Shown here: one piece after another, positions 10,163 through 18,545 of the stretch | How positions within the stretch are numbered: position 1 is the first letter of the stretch | Layout: each line of letters starts with the position of its first letter | Assembly: GCA_019359035.1 (NCBI GenBank) | Contig: JAHHIC010000046.1 | Location: 62,001-126,000 of the forward strand | Reading direction: 5' to 3' | DNA: 64,000 bases | Source of the DNA: Scytonematopsis contorta HA4267-MV1 | Lineage (GTDB): Bacteria > Cyanobacteriota > Cyanobacteriia > Cyanobacteriales > Nostocaceae | Translations under genes and position numbers: made by a program | The notes under the pieces: model-generated | Seen by the model: the letters and a program-made list of their open reading frames with translations, nothing else | The model's database searches: none | Told to the model about the DNA's origin: nothing

Positions 10163-11866
10163 ATGAAAAGCTTTTTTGGTAATTTGACCAGTGCCCTGGG
10201 CAGACGCTCTTTGCTGCTGGTTATTGCTGTGCTGCTGCCAATTTTTGGTATAAATCATGCTGCGTTAGCAGCAGAGCGAGTGTATGCATCTTATTCAGTT
10301 CTTGAACGTTCCATTTCTGTCTCCGACTTAGAAAATTATGCCAGAAAAGGCGTAGTTAGTGAAGATTTGGCTGTATACACCCAGTATTTACAACCAGAAC
10401 AGCTAACTGAGTTGCGACAGGTTCTATTAAGTCCAATAAAAGTTAATGCCGTAGCGGTTTCGCAGTTTCTTTATACCCCACAAGGGGAATTTTTTCTGCG
10501 TCGTTTGGCACAAGTAATTAGAACCCAGTCCGGTAAGGAAGAACCAGGATTTCTGGCTTTAAGGTCAGGGTTAATTTTAGCTTCTTCTGAACCTGAAGGT
10601 TTAACGCTACTAAATTTACTACGGAAGTATCCTAGTCCAAATATAAACATTGATATATCCCGTACCTTGGGGATAGCAGCAGAACTGGGAAAATTGGTAA
10701 ACGAAACTGATAAAGCTATTATCGCTGTTTCCCAACAGTCAGAAGCGGAAGCAAGTAATTTACAGAAAACAGTAAATTTAGCTAGAATGCCAGACTTAAA
10801 GCGTAAGGGACGTTTTCCTTGGAAACAATATTCCCTTAAGCAGTTGGATACAGTACGTGGAAGGTTTATAGCCACTGACGTATATCTTCCTAGCGTTCAA
10901 GCTCCTGCACCTGTAATTGTAATTTCCCACGGGATTGGTACTGACAGCAGCAATTTTACATATTTAGCCTCTCATCTAGCTTCCCACGGTTTTGTTGTCG
11001 TCCTTCCCAACCACCCAGGTAGCGACACTAAACAACTAAGCTCTCTGTTGGGGGGACGTACTAACGAGGTAGCAGAAGCGAAAGAATTTATAGAACGTCC
11101 TTTGGATGTGAAATATATCCTAGACCACCTAGAAAGACTTAACCAGTCTGACCCACTATATAAAGGTCGCATGAACATGCAACAGGTGGGAGTTTTTGGT
11201 CAATCCTTTGGTGGATACACAGCTTTAGCCTTAGCAGGAGCCAAATTAAACTTTGAGGAACTCCAACAAGACTGTAACCAACAAGCTCTTAAAGATACCT
11301 GGAATGTGTCTTTGCTACTACAATGTCGCGTTCTTGACTTAGCTGGTACTAAGTACGCACAACAGTATGATTTGCACGATAAGCGAGTAAAGTCTGTAAT
11401 TGCCGTAAATCCTATTAGCAGTAGTATTTTTGGTGAAGAAAGTTTAAGTCAAGTCTCCATTCCGGTAATGATTGTTGCTAGCAGCGATGATACTGTCGCA
11501 CCTGCTGTATACGAACAAATATTACCTTTTTCTTGGATAGGCAGTTCCGAGAAATATCTGGTGATGCTTAAGGGGGGAACTCACTTCTCAGTCATAGGTA
11601 ATGGTAAAACTAGCGAGAGGCAACTAGCATTACCGTCGGAAGTTATAGGGGATGACCCAGCACAAGCACGACGTTATATGCAAAGTTTAACTTTACCTTT
11701 CTTTGAAAGTTACACGGCTGGAACATCTAAATATCTTCCTTATCTAAATGCTGCTTATGCAAAAAAAATATCAAGTCAGCCAATTCGCTTAAGTTTAATT
11801 CAGACTCTAAATATAACGGATTTGGCACAAGTGCTTGGTGATAATTTCCGCAAGTTCAAACGGTAG
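10163..11866 (+). CDS. Secreted alpha/beta hydrolase with DUF1400 N-terminal domain
   Basis: An N-terminal signal peptide (charged start, hydrophobic 17-30, cleavage likely after AALA at 33-36) sends it across the inner membrane. A cyanobacterial DUF1400 helical domain covers about 38-200. The hydrolase domain (about 230-540) has an oxyanion-region ISHGIGTDSSN motif, nucleophile Ser348 in GQSFGGY, a candidate Asp in ASSDDTVAP and the His in GGTHFSV, so the catalytic triad looks complete. It resembles platelet-activating-factor acetylhydrolase-type esterases; the substrate is unknown, perhaps an ester lipid in the periplasm or outer envelope. A strong hairpin with a T run follows at 11881. Confidence 0.85.
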   Translation: MKSFFGNLTSALGRRSLLLVIAVLLPIFGINHAALAAERVYASYSVLERSISVSDLENYARKGVVSEDLAVYTQYLQPEQLTELRQVLLSPIKVNAVAVSQFLYTPQGEFFLRRLAQVIRTQSGKEEPGFLALRSGLILASSEPEGLTLLNLLRKYPSPNINIDISRTLGIAAELGKLVNETDKAIIAVSQQSEAEASNLQKTVNLARMPDLKRKGRFPWKQYSLKQLDTVRGRFIATDVYLPSVQAPAPVIVISHGIGTDSSNFTYLASHLASHGFVVVLPNHPGSDTKQLSSLLGGRTNEVAEAKEFIERPLDVKYILDHLERLNQSDPLYKGRMNMQQVGVFGQSFGGYTALALAGAKLNFEELQQDCNQQALKDTWNVSLLLQCRVLDLAGTKYAQQYDLHDKRVKSVIAVNPISSSIFGEESLSQVSIPVMIVASSDDTVAPAVYEQILPFSWIGSSEKYLVMLKGGTHFSVIGNGKTSERQLALPSEVIGDDPAQARRYMQSLTLPFFESYTAGTSKYLPYLNAAYAKKISSQPIRLSLIQTLNITDLAQVLGDNFRKFKR

Positions 11867-11880
11867 TATATTTACTACAT

Positions 11881-11924
11881 AATTGTAGAGACTGAATTAA
11901 TTTGGTCTCTACAATTATTTTTTT
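11881..11924 (+). terminator. Rho-independent terminator built from a dispersed palindrome
   Basis: AATTGTAGAGAC (11881-11892) and GTCTCTACAATT (11905-11916) pair perfectly over 12 bp, followed by ATTTTTTTA. It lies 15 bp after the hydrolase stop. The GTAGAGAC...GTCTCTAC core belongs to a palindrome family also seen at 28914, 54821 and 59861. Confidence 0.85.
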
Positions 11925-11964
11925 ATATGTATATTATTGACGTAAATTCAAATTTCTATTGAAT

Positions 11965-12276
11965 TTATTGCTCAGAATCATTTTCGTCTTCAAAGATACT
12001 AAGAATGTCACGAGCACCATGTAATATACGAATAATATCAACACCGTTAGATATGGGGAAATAAAAAATTACGTATTTCCCCTGCACAAAGCTACGAAGA
12101 TTAGGCATTAAATCATTTCGCTTGCGACCCATATAAGGATTATCTGCAAGATTTTCAATAGTTTCATTTAGCCTCTGTAACAAATCAACAGCAAGCTCTA
12201 AGCTACTGTTGGCTAAATAGTCAAATATTTCATCCAAATCCACTTCTGCCTGTGGACGTTTAATAACAACAGCCAT
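11965..12276 (-). CDS. ParE/RelE-type toxin
   Basis: This 103-residue protein has the ParE-fold pattern: an N-terminal strand and helix (AEVDLDEIFDYLA), a central NPYMGRKRNDLMPNLRSF loop, and strands YVIFYF and VDIIRILHGARD. The NPxxGR and RxL(H)GxRD motifs are typical of ParE toxins, which act on DNA gyrase. The gene directly follows the antitoxin gene (7 bp apart), in the usual antitoxin-first order. The C-terminus EDENDSEQ is acidic and probably disordered. Function is by family inference. Confidence 0.85.
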   Translation of the reverse strand: MAVVIKRPQAEVDLDEIFDYLANSSLELAVDLLQRLNETIENLADNPYMGRKRNDLMPNLRSFVQGKYVIFYFPISNGVDIIRILHGARDILSIFEDENDSEQ

Positions 12277-12283
12277 AAATTTT

Positions 12284-12553
12284 CTAAGTTTTTTCTTGGC
12301 TTAAATTTTTAGCTGCTAAACGCTCTTTTCCACGACGAATAACATCTTCTATATCTAAAGGGGTTGACTCACCACTATCAATACCTTGTTGGATTTCTGC
12401 TCGTAAAGTTTGCAGTTTAATTTCCTTCAGCATATCTTGCTCCTGAAGCAACCTCAGCCCTTCCCTAATTACCTCGCTTGCAGAATGATACAAACCACTT
12501 TCAACTTTATTTTGAACGTACCGTTCAAGTTCTACAGTGAGTGAAACATTCAC
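12284..12553 (-). CDS. ParD-type ribbon-helix-helix antitoxin
   Basis: This 89-residue protein begins with the RHH DNA-binding strand MNVSLTVELERYV, then helices carrying HSASEVIREGLRLLQEQ, a hallmark of ParD/CopG antitoxins. The C-terminal half is charged and helical and would wrap the ParE toxin encoded 7 bp downstream. AGGAGGAAAAAG lies about 6-17 bases before the ATG. The complex is expected to repress its own promoter, located between 12554 and the truB start. Confidence 0.87.
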   Translation of the reverse strand: MNVSLTVELERYVQNKVESGLYHSASEVIREGLRLLQEQDMLKEIKLQTLRAEIQQGIDSGESTPLDIEDVIRRGKERLAAKNLSQEKT

Positions 12554-12771
12554 TACTTTTTCCTCCTAGTTTTGCATACTAGTTTTATTCTAAAATAACA
12601 TAAGTTAGCAAATTTGGTTATTGTATGGGCGGATGCACTGGTCGTGATAAAACTTTATCTTTGTTGGGTTACAAAATTGTATAATTATCGCACTGTATAA
12701 AAATTCTTGTTTTCGTCAAACAGTTATTGTATCTTTTAAACTTAGTCAACAGTAAACACTCAACAATTCTC

Positions 12772-13662
12772 GTGCAAGGCTTTCTTAATTTAAACAAACC
12801 ATTTGGTTGGACTTCCCACGACTGTGTTGCGAAAGTGCGGAAATTTTTGCGTCTTAAACGGGTGGGACATGCTGGAACTTTAGACCCTTCTGCTACTGGT
12901 GTGTTACCAATCGCACTAGGAAGGGCAACAAAGTTATTGCAGTATCTTCCATCAGATAAAGCTTATAAAGCAATAATTAGATTAGGATTACGTACTAGTA
13001 CTGACGACTTGGAAGGGGAAATTATTACCCAAAAACCTGTTGTAGATTTAACCTTAAGTTCAGTAGAAACAGCATTAGCTAAATTTATTGGTAAAATCGA
13101 GCAAATTCCTCCGATGTATAGTGCTATTCAAGTTGATGGCAAACGCCTTTATGATTTGGCACGCAAAGGGGAGACTGTGGATGTTCCATCCAGAATTGTG
13201 GAAATTTTTCAAACGGATATTTTAGACTGGCGAGAAGGAGATTATCCGGAATTGGATGTTCATATCTCCTGTGGTGGGGGTACTTATATTAGAGCGATAG
13301 CCAGAGATTTGGGTGAAGTTTTGCAAACAGGTGGAACACTTGCTGGTTTGGAACGAACTCACAGCAGTGGTTTTGATTTATCGGATAGTCTTACTTTAGA
13401 TGAGTTAGAAAAGCAATTACAAGCAGGGATATTTACACCTCAAATCCCAGATAAACCATTACAGCATCTTCCTCAAGTAATTTTACCTGCGGATGATGGG
13501 AAAAAATGGTGTCAGGGTCAACGAGTTGCTGTCAATGTTGATTTTGCAGAAAAATTGAGAGTTTATGAAGAAGATGGGCGTTTTTTGGGTATTGCTAGTT
13601 TAAGGGATGAAACGACAGGTCAATTATTGATTCCGGAAATGGTTTTTGAGGCAATTTCTTAA
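12772..13662 (+). CDS. truB: tRNA pseudouridine(55) synthase TruB
   Basis: It converts U55 of tRNA to pseudouridine in the T loop. The family N-terminus [20 protein letters not shown] and the catalytic motif [15 protein letters not shown], with nucleophile Asp38, are intact. The motifs [37 protein letters not shown] and [15 protein letters not shown] also match TruB. I choose GTG 12772, giving [10 protein letters not shown], because homologues start at this point. An upstream TTG at 12727 would add 15 residues that look like translated repeat DNA. Convergent with the next gene, with 8 bp between stops. Confidence 0.95.
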   Translation: MQGFLNLNKPFGWTSHDCVAKVRKFLRLKRVGHAGTLDPSATGVLPIALGRATKLLQYLPSDKAYKAIIRLGLRTSTDDLEGEIITQKPVVDLTLSSVETALAKFIGKIEQIPPMYSAIQVDGKRLYDLARKGETVDVPSRIVEIFQTDILDWREGDYPELDVHISCGGGTYIRAIARDLGEVLQTGGTLAGLERTHSSGFDLSDSLTLDELEKQLQAGIFTPQIPDKPLQHLPQVILPADDGKKWCQGQRVAVNVDFAEKLRVYEEDGRFLGIASLRDETTGQLLIPEMVFEAIS

Positions 13663-13670
13663 GATACTTT

Positions 13671-14138
13671 TTAATGAGTTGGTTCCACAGTGATGGAAGT
13701 TCTGATGAAGTCTTGAATTTGAAAAACATAAGTTTTTCCGTTCTTGATTTTGTGAGTAATAACACGACGCTTTTCGGGAGTTATAAAATAATGTGTATTG
13801 TAAACTATTGATTGGGTGGCTTGGCTTTCGATAGTAAAATGATAGTTTGTAGGAGTTAGCTGCACTCCTTCAATTTGTAATAAATCGCTGCTCGCATAAC
13901 AGGATTTTTCGGTTACTTGAAAATCTAGCTCAAATGTAACTTCTCCAAATTCAAAAAGATTACTAAAGTGTTCGCGAAAATGCCATAGGTCTGAAAAAAC
14001 CCAATTGGCTTGAATTTGTACTTGTGATTCTTCTATAAATTCTCCTTCTGTGTTGAAGGTTTTACAAACACCTTCCCAAGTTCCCATGAAACAATCATAG
14101 GGTGCAGTTGTTGATAATTCTCTGTCATCTGGTTGCAT
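13671..14138 (-). CDS. Conserved hypothetical protein, calycin/DUF3598-like
   Basis: This 155-residue soluble protein has no signal peptide. GTWEGVCKTFNTEGEFIEE near the N-terminus and alternating strands throughout suggest a small beta-barrel of the calycin type, as in cyanobacterial DUF3598 proteins. I cannot identify a ligand or active site. The stop lies 8 bp from the convergent truB stop. Family assignment is tentative; that it is a real gene is supported by its length and normal composition. Confidence 0.6.
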   Translation of the reverse strand: MQPDDRELSTTAPYDCFMGTWEGVCKTFNTEGEFIEESQVQIQANWVFSDLWHFREHFSNLFEFGEVTFELDFQVTEKSCYASSDLLQIEGVQLTPTNYHFTIESQATQSIVYNTHYFITPEKRRVITHKIKNGKTYVFQIQDFIRTSITVEPTH

Positions 14139-14300
14139 ATCGAGTCTTTAGCTCCGTAGTTATTACTCAGTTAAGGGTTAAATTATTACTGTTTTTGTGA
14201 ATAAATTATACACACAAAACTGTCCGATTATTTTCTTACTTAGTGTACCTAAATAATGATATTTATAAAAAATGAATCATGTTGAATTGAATTTTGATGT

Positions 14301-14882
14301 ATGAGCATTTTTACTTACATTGTACATGCTGACACGCGAATTATTAGACAGTTAGCTGAATGGGAGAGAAAAATCAAAGAGTACGTAAACTTATTTTACG
14401 AAGGAAAAAGACAAAGAACCCAAGGTACAGAGTTTGGAGATTGTATTACGAAAACAGTGTATTTAACTCAGAGAATTTATGAAGAGCCACTTTTGTTTAG
14501 AGGTGTGAGTGATAATAATGGGATTCTGCAAGCAGGTGCAACTATAGAAGAAGATGCTGGTTACATTTATCTTTACGAAAGCTTTAGCCAATACTTTTAC
14601 CTCGATGCAATCTGCAACGCTCCTTGGAATGTTATCGGGAATCAACCAGAAACCATTAAAGGTTCTGCGACGTCGTTAGTAGAAGAAATTGTTAAAGAAA
14701 GTATTGAGATGGGTTATAATGGTGTGATAAAAACATCTTCTATACCTAGAGCTAAAGCATTTTATACAAGAATTGGTTTTCAAGAGAATTCAGATGGTTC
14801 AGGTGAAATGGTATTAACAGAAGAAGCATCTGAAGATTTTTTGAGAAGACAGCGGCTGTTTAGAAATACTAGCAACCAATAA
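14301..14882 (+). CDS. Hypothetical protein with GNAT-like C-terminal half
   Basis: This 193-residue protein is not recognised as a whole. The second half resembles a GNAT acetyltransferase: GSATSLVEEIVKESIEMGY looks like the helix after the acetyl-CoA loop, and SIPRAKAFYTRIGFQE matches the closing GNAT motif (A-x-x-F-Y-x-[KR]-x-G-F). The usual R/QxxGxG/A loop is replaced by IKGSATSL. The first ~120 residues have no clear counterpart. It is followed 11 bp downstream by a small helical protein with its own ribosome site, so the two are probably one unit. Enzymatic activity is uncertain. Confidence 0.6.
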   Translation: MSIFTYIVHADTRIIRQLAEWERKIKEYVNLFYEGKRQRTQGTEFGDCITKTVYLTQRIYEEPLLFRGVSDNNGILQAGATIEEDAGYIYLYESFSQYFYLDAICNAPWNVIGNQPETIKGSATSLVEEIVKESIEMGYNGVIKTSSIPRAKAFYTRIGFQENSDGSGEMVLTEEASEDFLRRQRLFRNTSNQ

Positions 14883-14893
14883 GGAGAATCAAT

Positions 14894-15172
14894 ATGACCG
14901 AAAAAATTACTGATGCTGAAATGGAAGAATTGCGCCGATGGAAAGCTGAATTAGATGAACTTGATTCATCAGCATTTTCTGGTCCACCCGTTACCGAGGA
15001 AAGCTTCAAAAAAAGCTGGGATTTAATAATGAGTGGTAACCATTTAAAAGAGCGGTTAAAAACTGTACAGCGCTCAAAGGAAAAAACGCTTTTGAAACTT
15101 GCTAAGCTAGAGGAGATTGAAGAAGCGTTAAAAGAAGAAATAGCGAAAGAACAAGAAACATCTCAAGTTTAA
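14894..15172 (+). CDS. Small acidic helical protein paired with the GNAT-like gene
   Basis: A 92-residue protein rich in Glu and Lys. The C-terminal half (about 50-88) is predicted coiled coil by heptad-like spacing of Leu/Ile (KLAKLEEIEEALKEEIAKE). AAGGAGA precedes the ATG by 6 bases, a good ribosome site. No DNA-binding RHH or HTH motif is visible. It may bind the preceding protein, but there is no direct evidence. Confidence 0.65.
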   Translation: MTEKITDAEMEELRRWKAELDELDSSAFSGPPVTEESFKKSWDLIMSGNHLKERLKTVQRSKEKTLLKLAKLEEIEEALKEEIAKEQETSQV

Positions 15173-15500
15173 AACTGTCGATTTTCTCCAAATAAATATC
15201 AAACTATTGTGGGGTGGGCATCCTTGCCCGCCCGCTTATACTTAGTAAATTTAGCCCGCTCGCTTGTACTTAATTAACTTAAAATTTGCTGTATATAATG
15301 AAGAGCGCTAAAGCGCAACTACGAACCTTTTACGGAAAATGTTTGCCAAATCTTTATCTATTATTTTATCTATATTTTATATAATCAGAGTATTTGCTTA
15401 TTATTATGGTAATTATAATAACAAAGCAAATTTAATATCACCCCGTTATCAGAATAAGTAATTTTGATTATCGTTTAAGTAAATTAAGTGCATCAATAAC
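15173..15500. other. Intergenic region with dispersed repeats, 328 bp
   Basis: It holds the palindrome GTGGGGTGGGCATCCTTGCCCGCCCGC (15209-15235, written in two parts: GTGGGGTGGGCATCC and TTGCCCGCCCGC). A second element, GAGCGCTAAAGCGCAACTACGAA, begins at 15303 with inverted core GCGCTAAAGCGC. Both types recur widely in cyanobacterial intergenic DNA. The rest is AT-rich and presumably holds the promoter of the PIG-L gene. Confidence 0.6.
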
Positions 15501-16397
15501 ATGAAAAAAATTCTTAACCGCTTAAAAGTAGGTTTGGGTAACAAATGGTGGTTATTTAACTACAAATTACGAGAGTTGAAACTTCAAGCACAGTTCTATT
15601 GGCTTTTGTATCGTGGTAGTCAACCATTAGATGTTAATCAAAAATCAATGATTGTTTTTTCCCCTCACCAAGATGATGAAACCTTTGGTTGTGGTGGGGT
15701 TATTGCACTAAAGCGAGAGCGAGGTATACAAGTTAAGGTTGTATTTGTTACAGATGGTGGAGGTTCCCATCACGGTCATCCCAGGATTACCCGCTCCGAA
15801 ATTGTTGAAATTCGCAGACAAGAAGCGCTATCATCTTTGAAAAATCTGGGAGTTGAACCACAAGATATTCACTTTCTTGATAAACGGGATGGTGCGTTGC
15901 ACAGAATGACGGAAGCTGAAAAACAGCAAACTATTGAGGAAATGGCTGAGCTATTAAGTAATTTCCAACCGCAAGAAGTGTATGTTACTCACAAGCAAGA
16001 CCGGAGTAAAGACCATGAGATTAGTTATGAACTGGTTAATGCTGCAATTGCTAAGTCTGGATTAACTGTAGATTTATGGCAGTATGCTATCTGGTTGCTT
16101 TGGGATTGTTTATTATTTAGTAACCTCAAGTTTGAAGATTTAGCGGGTGCTTATCGAGTATCAATTCATAAGGTTCAGTCTAAGAAGAAGCAGTCAATTG
16201 AAACTTACCGCTCTCAATATTTGCCTATAGATGCTCAAACTAGTGCATTATTACCTCATGGTTTTCTATGGCGCTTTTTCTTACCTTACGAAGTTTTTTT
16301 TAACCCAGAATATCTATCGAAAGAAGAAGGAAGAGGGAAGAAGGAAGCAGTACAATCAAATGTTGATTCCAATTCCACTGCAATTTTTGACAACTGA
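15501..16397 (+). CDS. PIG-L/LmbE-family deacetylase
   Basis: The zinc motif PHQDDE (55-60) follows the first core strand (MIVFS), and the third ligand is His172 in DRSKDHE. These are hallmarks of the PIG-L superfamily, which removes N-acetyl groups from GlcNAc-containing glycans or glycolipids. The N-terminal ~45 residues are basic and amphipathic. The last ~25 residues (SKEEGRGKKEAVQ...) are low-complexity and encoded by a GGAAGAA-type repeat, so they were probably added by repeat insertion. The next gene, a glycosyltransferase, begins 58 bp downstream, suggesting a shared glycan pathway. Confidence 0.83.
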   Translation: MKKILNRLKVGLGNKWWLFNYKLRELKLQAQFYWLLYRGSQPLDVNQKSMIVFSPHQDDETFGCGGVIALKRERGIQVKVVFVTDGGGSHHGHPRITRSEIVEIRRQEALSSLKNLGVEPQDIHFLDKRDGALHRMTEAEKQQTIEEMAELLSNFQPQEVYVTHKQDRSKDHEISYELVNAAIAKSGLTVDLWQYAIWLLWDCLLFSNLKFEDLAGAYRVSIHKVQSKKKQSIETYRSQYLPIDAQTSALLPHGFLWRFFLPYEVFFNPEYLSKEEGRGKKEAVQSNVDSNSTAIFDN

Positions 16398-16455
16398 ATT
16401 GCACAAATATATTTTGCATAGTTCTTAAACTCTTTATTCCCTTTTCCTTCCTCCT

Positions 16456-17289
16456 ATGATTAAACAAAATTTCTGCTTTTGTACTTTGGCATTAGGTCAT
16501 AAGTACCGCTATCTTGCAACCTTGCTAGCAAAGGATATAGAAAGATATTCACCGAACACAGCTTTTATAATTCTGACTGATGACCCTGAAGAATTTAGCG
16601 AATATCCTCAAGTGTTAGCTTTTAAGCATCAACAGCAGGGTGTTAAGTGTTACCACGATAAAAGATTTGTGATTGCCAAAGCTTTGTCTCAGTTTAATTC
16701 TTGTATATTTATTGATGCTGATATGCGAATTTTAGCGCCAGTTCCAGATAATATGCAATGGCTTCTGAAACCAGGGATAAGTGCTAGAGCTTGTAGCTAT
16801 ATGCCGCAAAAATTTATTAAGGTTTCTGATAGCACTGCTGATAAGAAAATTATTAAAGAATTTGAAATTACGAAGAAAGCTACACAAATTTTAGGTTTGG
16901 AAAGCGATTGGGAGAAGATTAGGTTTGTTCACGAGTATTTATTTTCAGTGACTAAGGATTCAGGAAAAGAAGTTGAGTTTTTGCAACAATGGGATAATTT
17001 AGCAAATTTGTTTGAACAAAATAAGGTTTATCACGGTGAAGGTAATGCTATTGGTTTAGCTGCATATAAGGCTGGACTAGAAGTTAAATGGAGTGATATG
17101 GAGGGGATTTCATTTTTTAATGAAAAAACTGAAACCATTAGAGTTAAAAAGGGACAGTCTAGTATGGAAGAAATGTCGGGATTCTTTGAGGAGTATTATA
17201 GAATTCTTAATCCTAAGCAGCCTATTTGGAAAAAAGCTGTTGGTAAATTAGGAAAAGTAATTAATAAATTTGTACCAAGTTTACAATAG
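16456..17289 (+). CDS. GT-A type glycosyltransferase-like protein
   Basis: This 277-residue protein begins with FCFCTLALGHKYRYLATLLAKDI, like the first Rossmann strand and helix of GT8-type enzymes. It has a metal/nucleotide-sugar DxD motif, FIDADM (Asp87, Asp89). HGEGNAIGLAA and a basic C-terminus (WKKAVGKLGKVINKF), possibly membrane-associating, follow. Donor and acceptor are unknown. It lies behind the PIG-L deacetylase gene on the same strand. A palindromic G/C element follows immediately. Confidence 0.65.
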   Translation: MIKQNFCFCTLALGHKYRYLATLLAKDIERYSPNTAFIILTDDPEEFSEYPQVLAFKHQQQGVKCYHDKRFVIAKALSQFNSCIFIDADMRILAPVPDNMQWLLKPGISARACSYMPQKFIKVSDSTADKKIIKEFEITKKATQILGLESDWEKIRFVHEYLFSVTKDSGKEVEFLQQWDNLANLFEQNKVYHGEGNAIGLAAYKAGLEVKWSDMEGISFFNEKTETIRVKKGQSSMEEMSGFFEEYYRILNPKQPIWKKAVGKLGKVINKFVPSLQ

Positions 17290-17291
17290 AC

Positions 17292-17332
17292 TTAACCCCC
17301 CTACCCCCTTCCCTGCAAGGGAAGGGGGGGAA
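17292..17332. repeat. Palindromic repeat element, copy 1 (ACCCCCC...GGGGGG family)
   Basis: TTAACCCCCCTACCCCC is followed by the hairpin CTTCCCTGCAAGGGAAG and a G run. The same element recurs at 22428 (reversed), 33372 (degenerate), 40846, 41936, 42966 and 43037 (reversed), always near gene 3' ends. It lies between two convergent genes here and could terminate transcription from both sides. Confidence 0.85.
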
Positions 17333-17340
17333 TTGACTTG

Positions 17341-17835
17341 TTAAGCTTCAACAAACTTTAACGATACCCCATTCATGCAATATCGCTGACCAGTAGGCTT
17401 TGGTCCATCGTTAAACACGTGACCCAAATGTCCACCACAGCGACTACAATGCACCTCGACCCTAGTCATAAAAAATGATTTGTCTGTAGTTGTAGCAATC
17501 GCACCTTCAATGGGAGCGTAAAAACTAGGCCAACCTGTACCACTGTCAAACTTTGTTGTAGAAGTGAACAAAGGTAAATCGCAGCCAGCACATACGTAAG
17601 TACCATTACCATATTGCTTATCTAAAGGACTAGTCCTGGGGCGTTCTGTCCCATGTTTCCGCAACACATTATACTGCTCAGGTGTTAAAATTGTGCGCCA
17701 CTCTTCCTCTGTTTTAGTGACCTCAAACTGGTCTTTGGAAACTGCCATAACCTCTTGTCCTCCTGTAAAATACCTTGATAACCAGGCTGCACCAACGATT
17801 ACAGCACCAGCCTTTAAAAAATATCTTTTTTCCAT
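17341..17835 (-). CDS. msrB: Peptide-methionine (R)-S-oxide reductase, exported form
   Basis: It reduces methionine-R-sulfoxide in proteins. From the chosen ATG (MEKRYFLKAG), zinc cysteines are Cys82/Cys85 (CAGC) and Cys130/Cys133 (CSRC), and the catalytic Cys is Cys153 in RYCMNGVSL. GTGWPSF and HLGHVFNDGP are further MsrB motifs. The first ~25 residues (KRYFLKAG then a hydrophobic stretch) look like a membrane anchor or a Tat-like signal with KR in place of RR, so the enzyme probably works outside the cytoplasm. ATG 17850 would add five residues (MYYGI); the downstream Met fits the signal better. Confidence 0.92.
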   Translation of the reverse strand: MEKRYFLKAGAVIVGAAWLSRYFTGGQEVMAVSKDQFEVTKTEEEWRTILTPEQYNVLRKHGTERPRTSPLDKQYGNGTYVCAGCDLPLFTSTTKFDSGTGWPSFYAPIEGAIATTTDKSFFMTRVEVHCSRCGGHLGHVFNDGPKPTGQRYCMNGVSLKFVEA

Positions 17836-18007
17836 AATTCCATAATACATTTGACAACTAAGCCTTCCTAGTCACCAGTATGATAATCTTTCCTGAATTT
17901 ATTCTGATAAACACATTAAAATCTCATAAGAAAAATCGAAATTGTCAACACATACGGTTGTGCAAATAATCTATACCGTTACATCCGTTTATCATCCGTT
18001 ACCAAGG

Positions 18008-18301
18008 TTATTCATATGTAGAAACGCCACGCAACACATCAGGAATTTTATCTGAAGCCGGAAATTCTAAGACGGTTTCTTTAAAACCTAAATAACCAGA
18101 CTCTGTAAACGACAAAAGCATACGCCCTAAAGCGAACCAAACTTCTTGCTCATATTCCCAATCTTTATTACGATTAGCCCTACCAGCTATGGAACGTAAT
18201 GCCCAAAAATAACTATTCCGCACCACCGGGCCACCTTTTTTAAATTCTGGTACGTCATCTTTATGGAGATAAATTACGTCGTTTTCAATCCTGGCTCGCA
18301 T
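18008..18301 (-). CDS. Conserved hypothetical protein, 97 residues
   Basis: A small soluble protein starting MRARIENDVIYLHKDDVPEF. The frame remains open upstream to 18526, but that extension reads through a CCCCACT repeat array (translated THHSPLTTPHSPPPP) and a palindromic element, so I place the start at ATG 18301. I do not recognise a domain. It has a mixed alpha/beta composition and no membrane segment. Confidence 0.6.
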   Translation of the reverse strand: MRARIENDVIYLHKDDVPEFKKGGPVVRNSYFWALRSIAGRANRNKDWEYEQEVWFALGRMLLSFTESGYLGFKETVLEFPASDKIPDVLRGVSTYE

Positions 18302-18305
18302 TTTG

Positions 18306-18350
18306 GGTGGGGGTGGGGAGTGGGGAGTGGTGAGTGGGGAGTGGTGAGTA
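18306..18350. repeat. STRR heptamer array (GGGGAGT strand)
   Basis: Repeated GTGGGGA/GTGGTGA heptamers sit just upstream of the small gene's ATG on the minus strand. It is the same family as 8787, read from the other strand. Confidence 0.85.
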
Positions 18351-18456
18351 AGAATAGGGATTTTATCAAAATTATTATAACTTTCTCTCACAAGGAAATC
18401 CGTAGAATCAGCTGTTATTCTAAATGAAAAATGATATTTGTGATAAAAAATGATAT

Positions 18457-18541
18457 GCGGGCGGGCAGGGATGCCCACCCCACAAGAGTGAGTTGAAATA
18501 ATTTCAATAAAACAGTCAACCGTCAACCGTCAACAGTCAAT
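18457..18541. repeat. Palindromic repeat followed by GTCAACC/GTCAACA heptamers
   Basis: GCGGGCGGGCAGGGATGCCC (18457-18476) plus ACCCCAC is the reverse form of the element at 15209. At 18512-18541 heptamers ACAGTCA-ACCGTCA-ACCGTCA-ACAGTCA form an STRR of the GTTGACT family, ending just before the TonB receptor stop. Confidence 0.8.
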
Positions 18542-18545
18542 AACC

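Noticed and set aside
12727-12771. TTG start for truB
   Set aside because: The 15 extra residues resemble translated repeat DNA and homologues begin at the [10 protein letters not shown] position.
14301-15172. Classic GNAT-RHH (TacAT-type) toxin-antitoxin
   Set aside because: The partner lies downstream and has no ribbon-helix-helix; only a looser two-gene module is proposed.
18302-18526. N-terminal extension of the small gene at 18008
   Set aside because: The extension translates a CCCCACT array and a palindromic element; the natural start is ATG 18301.
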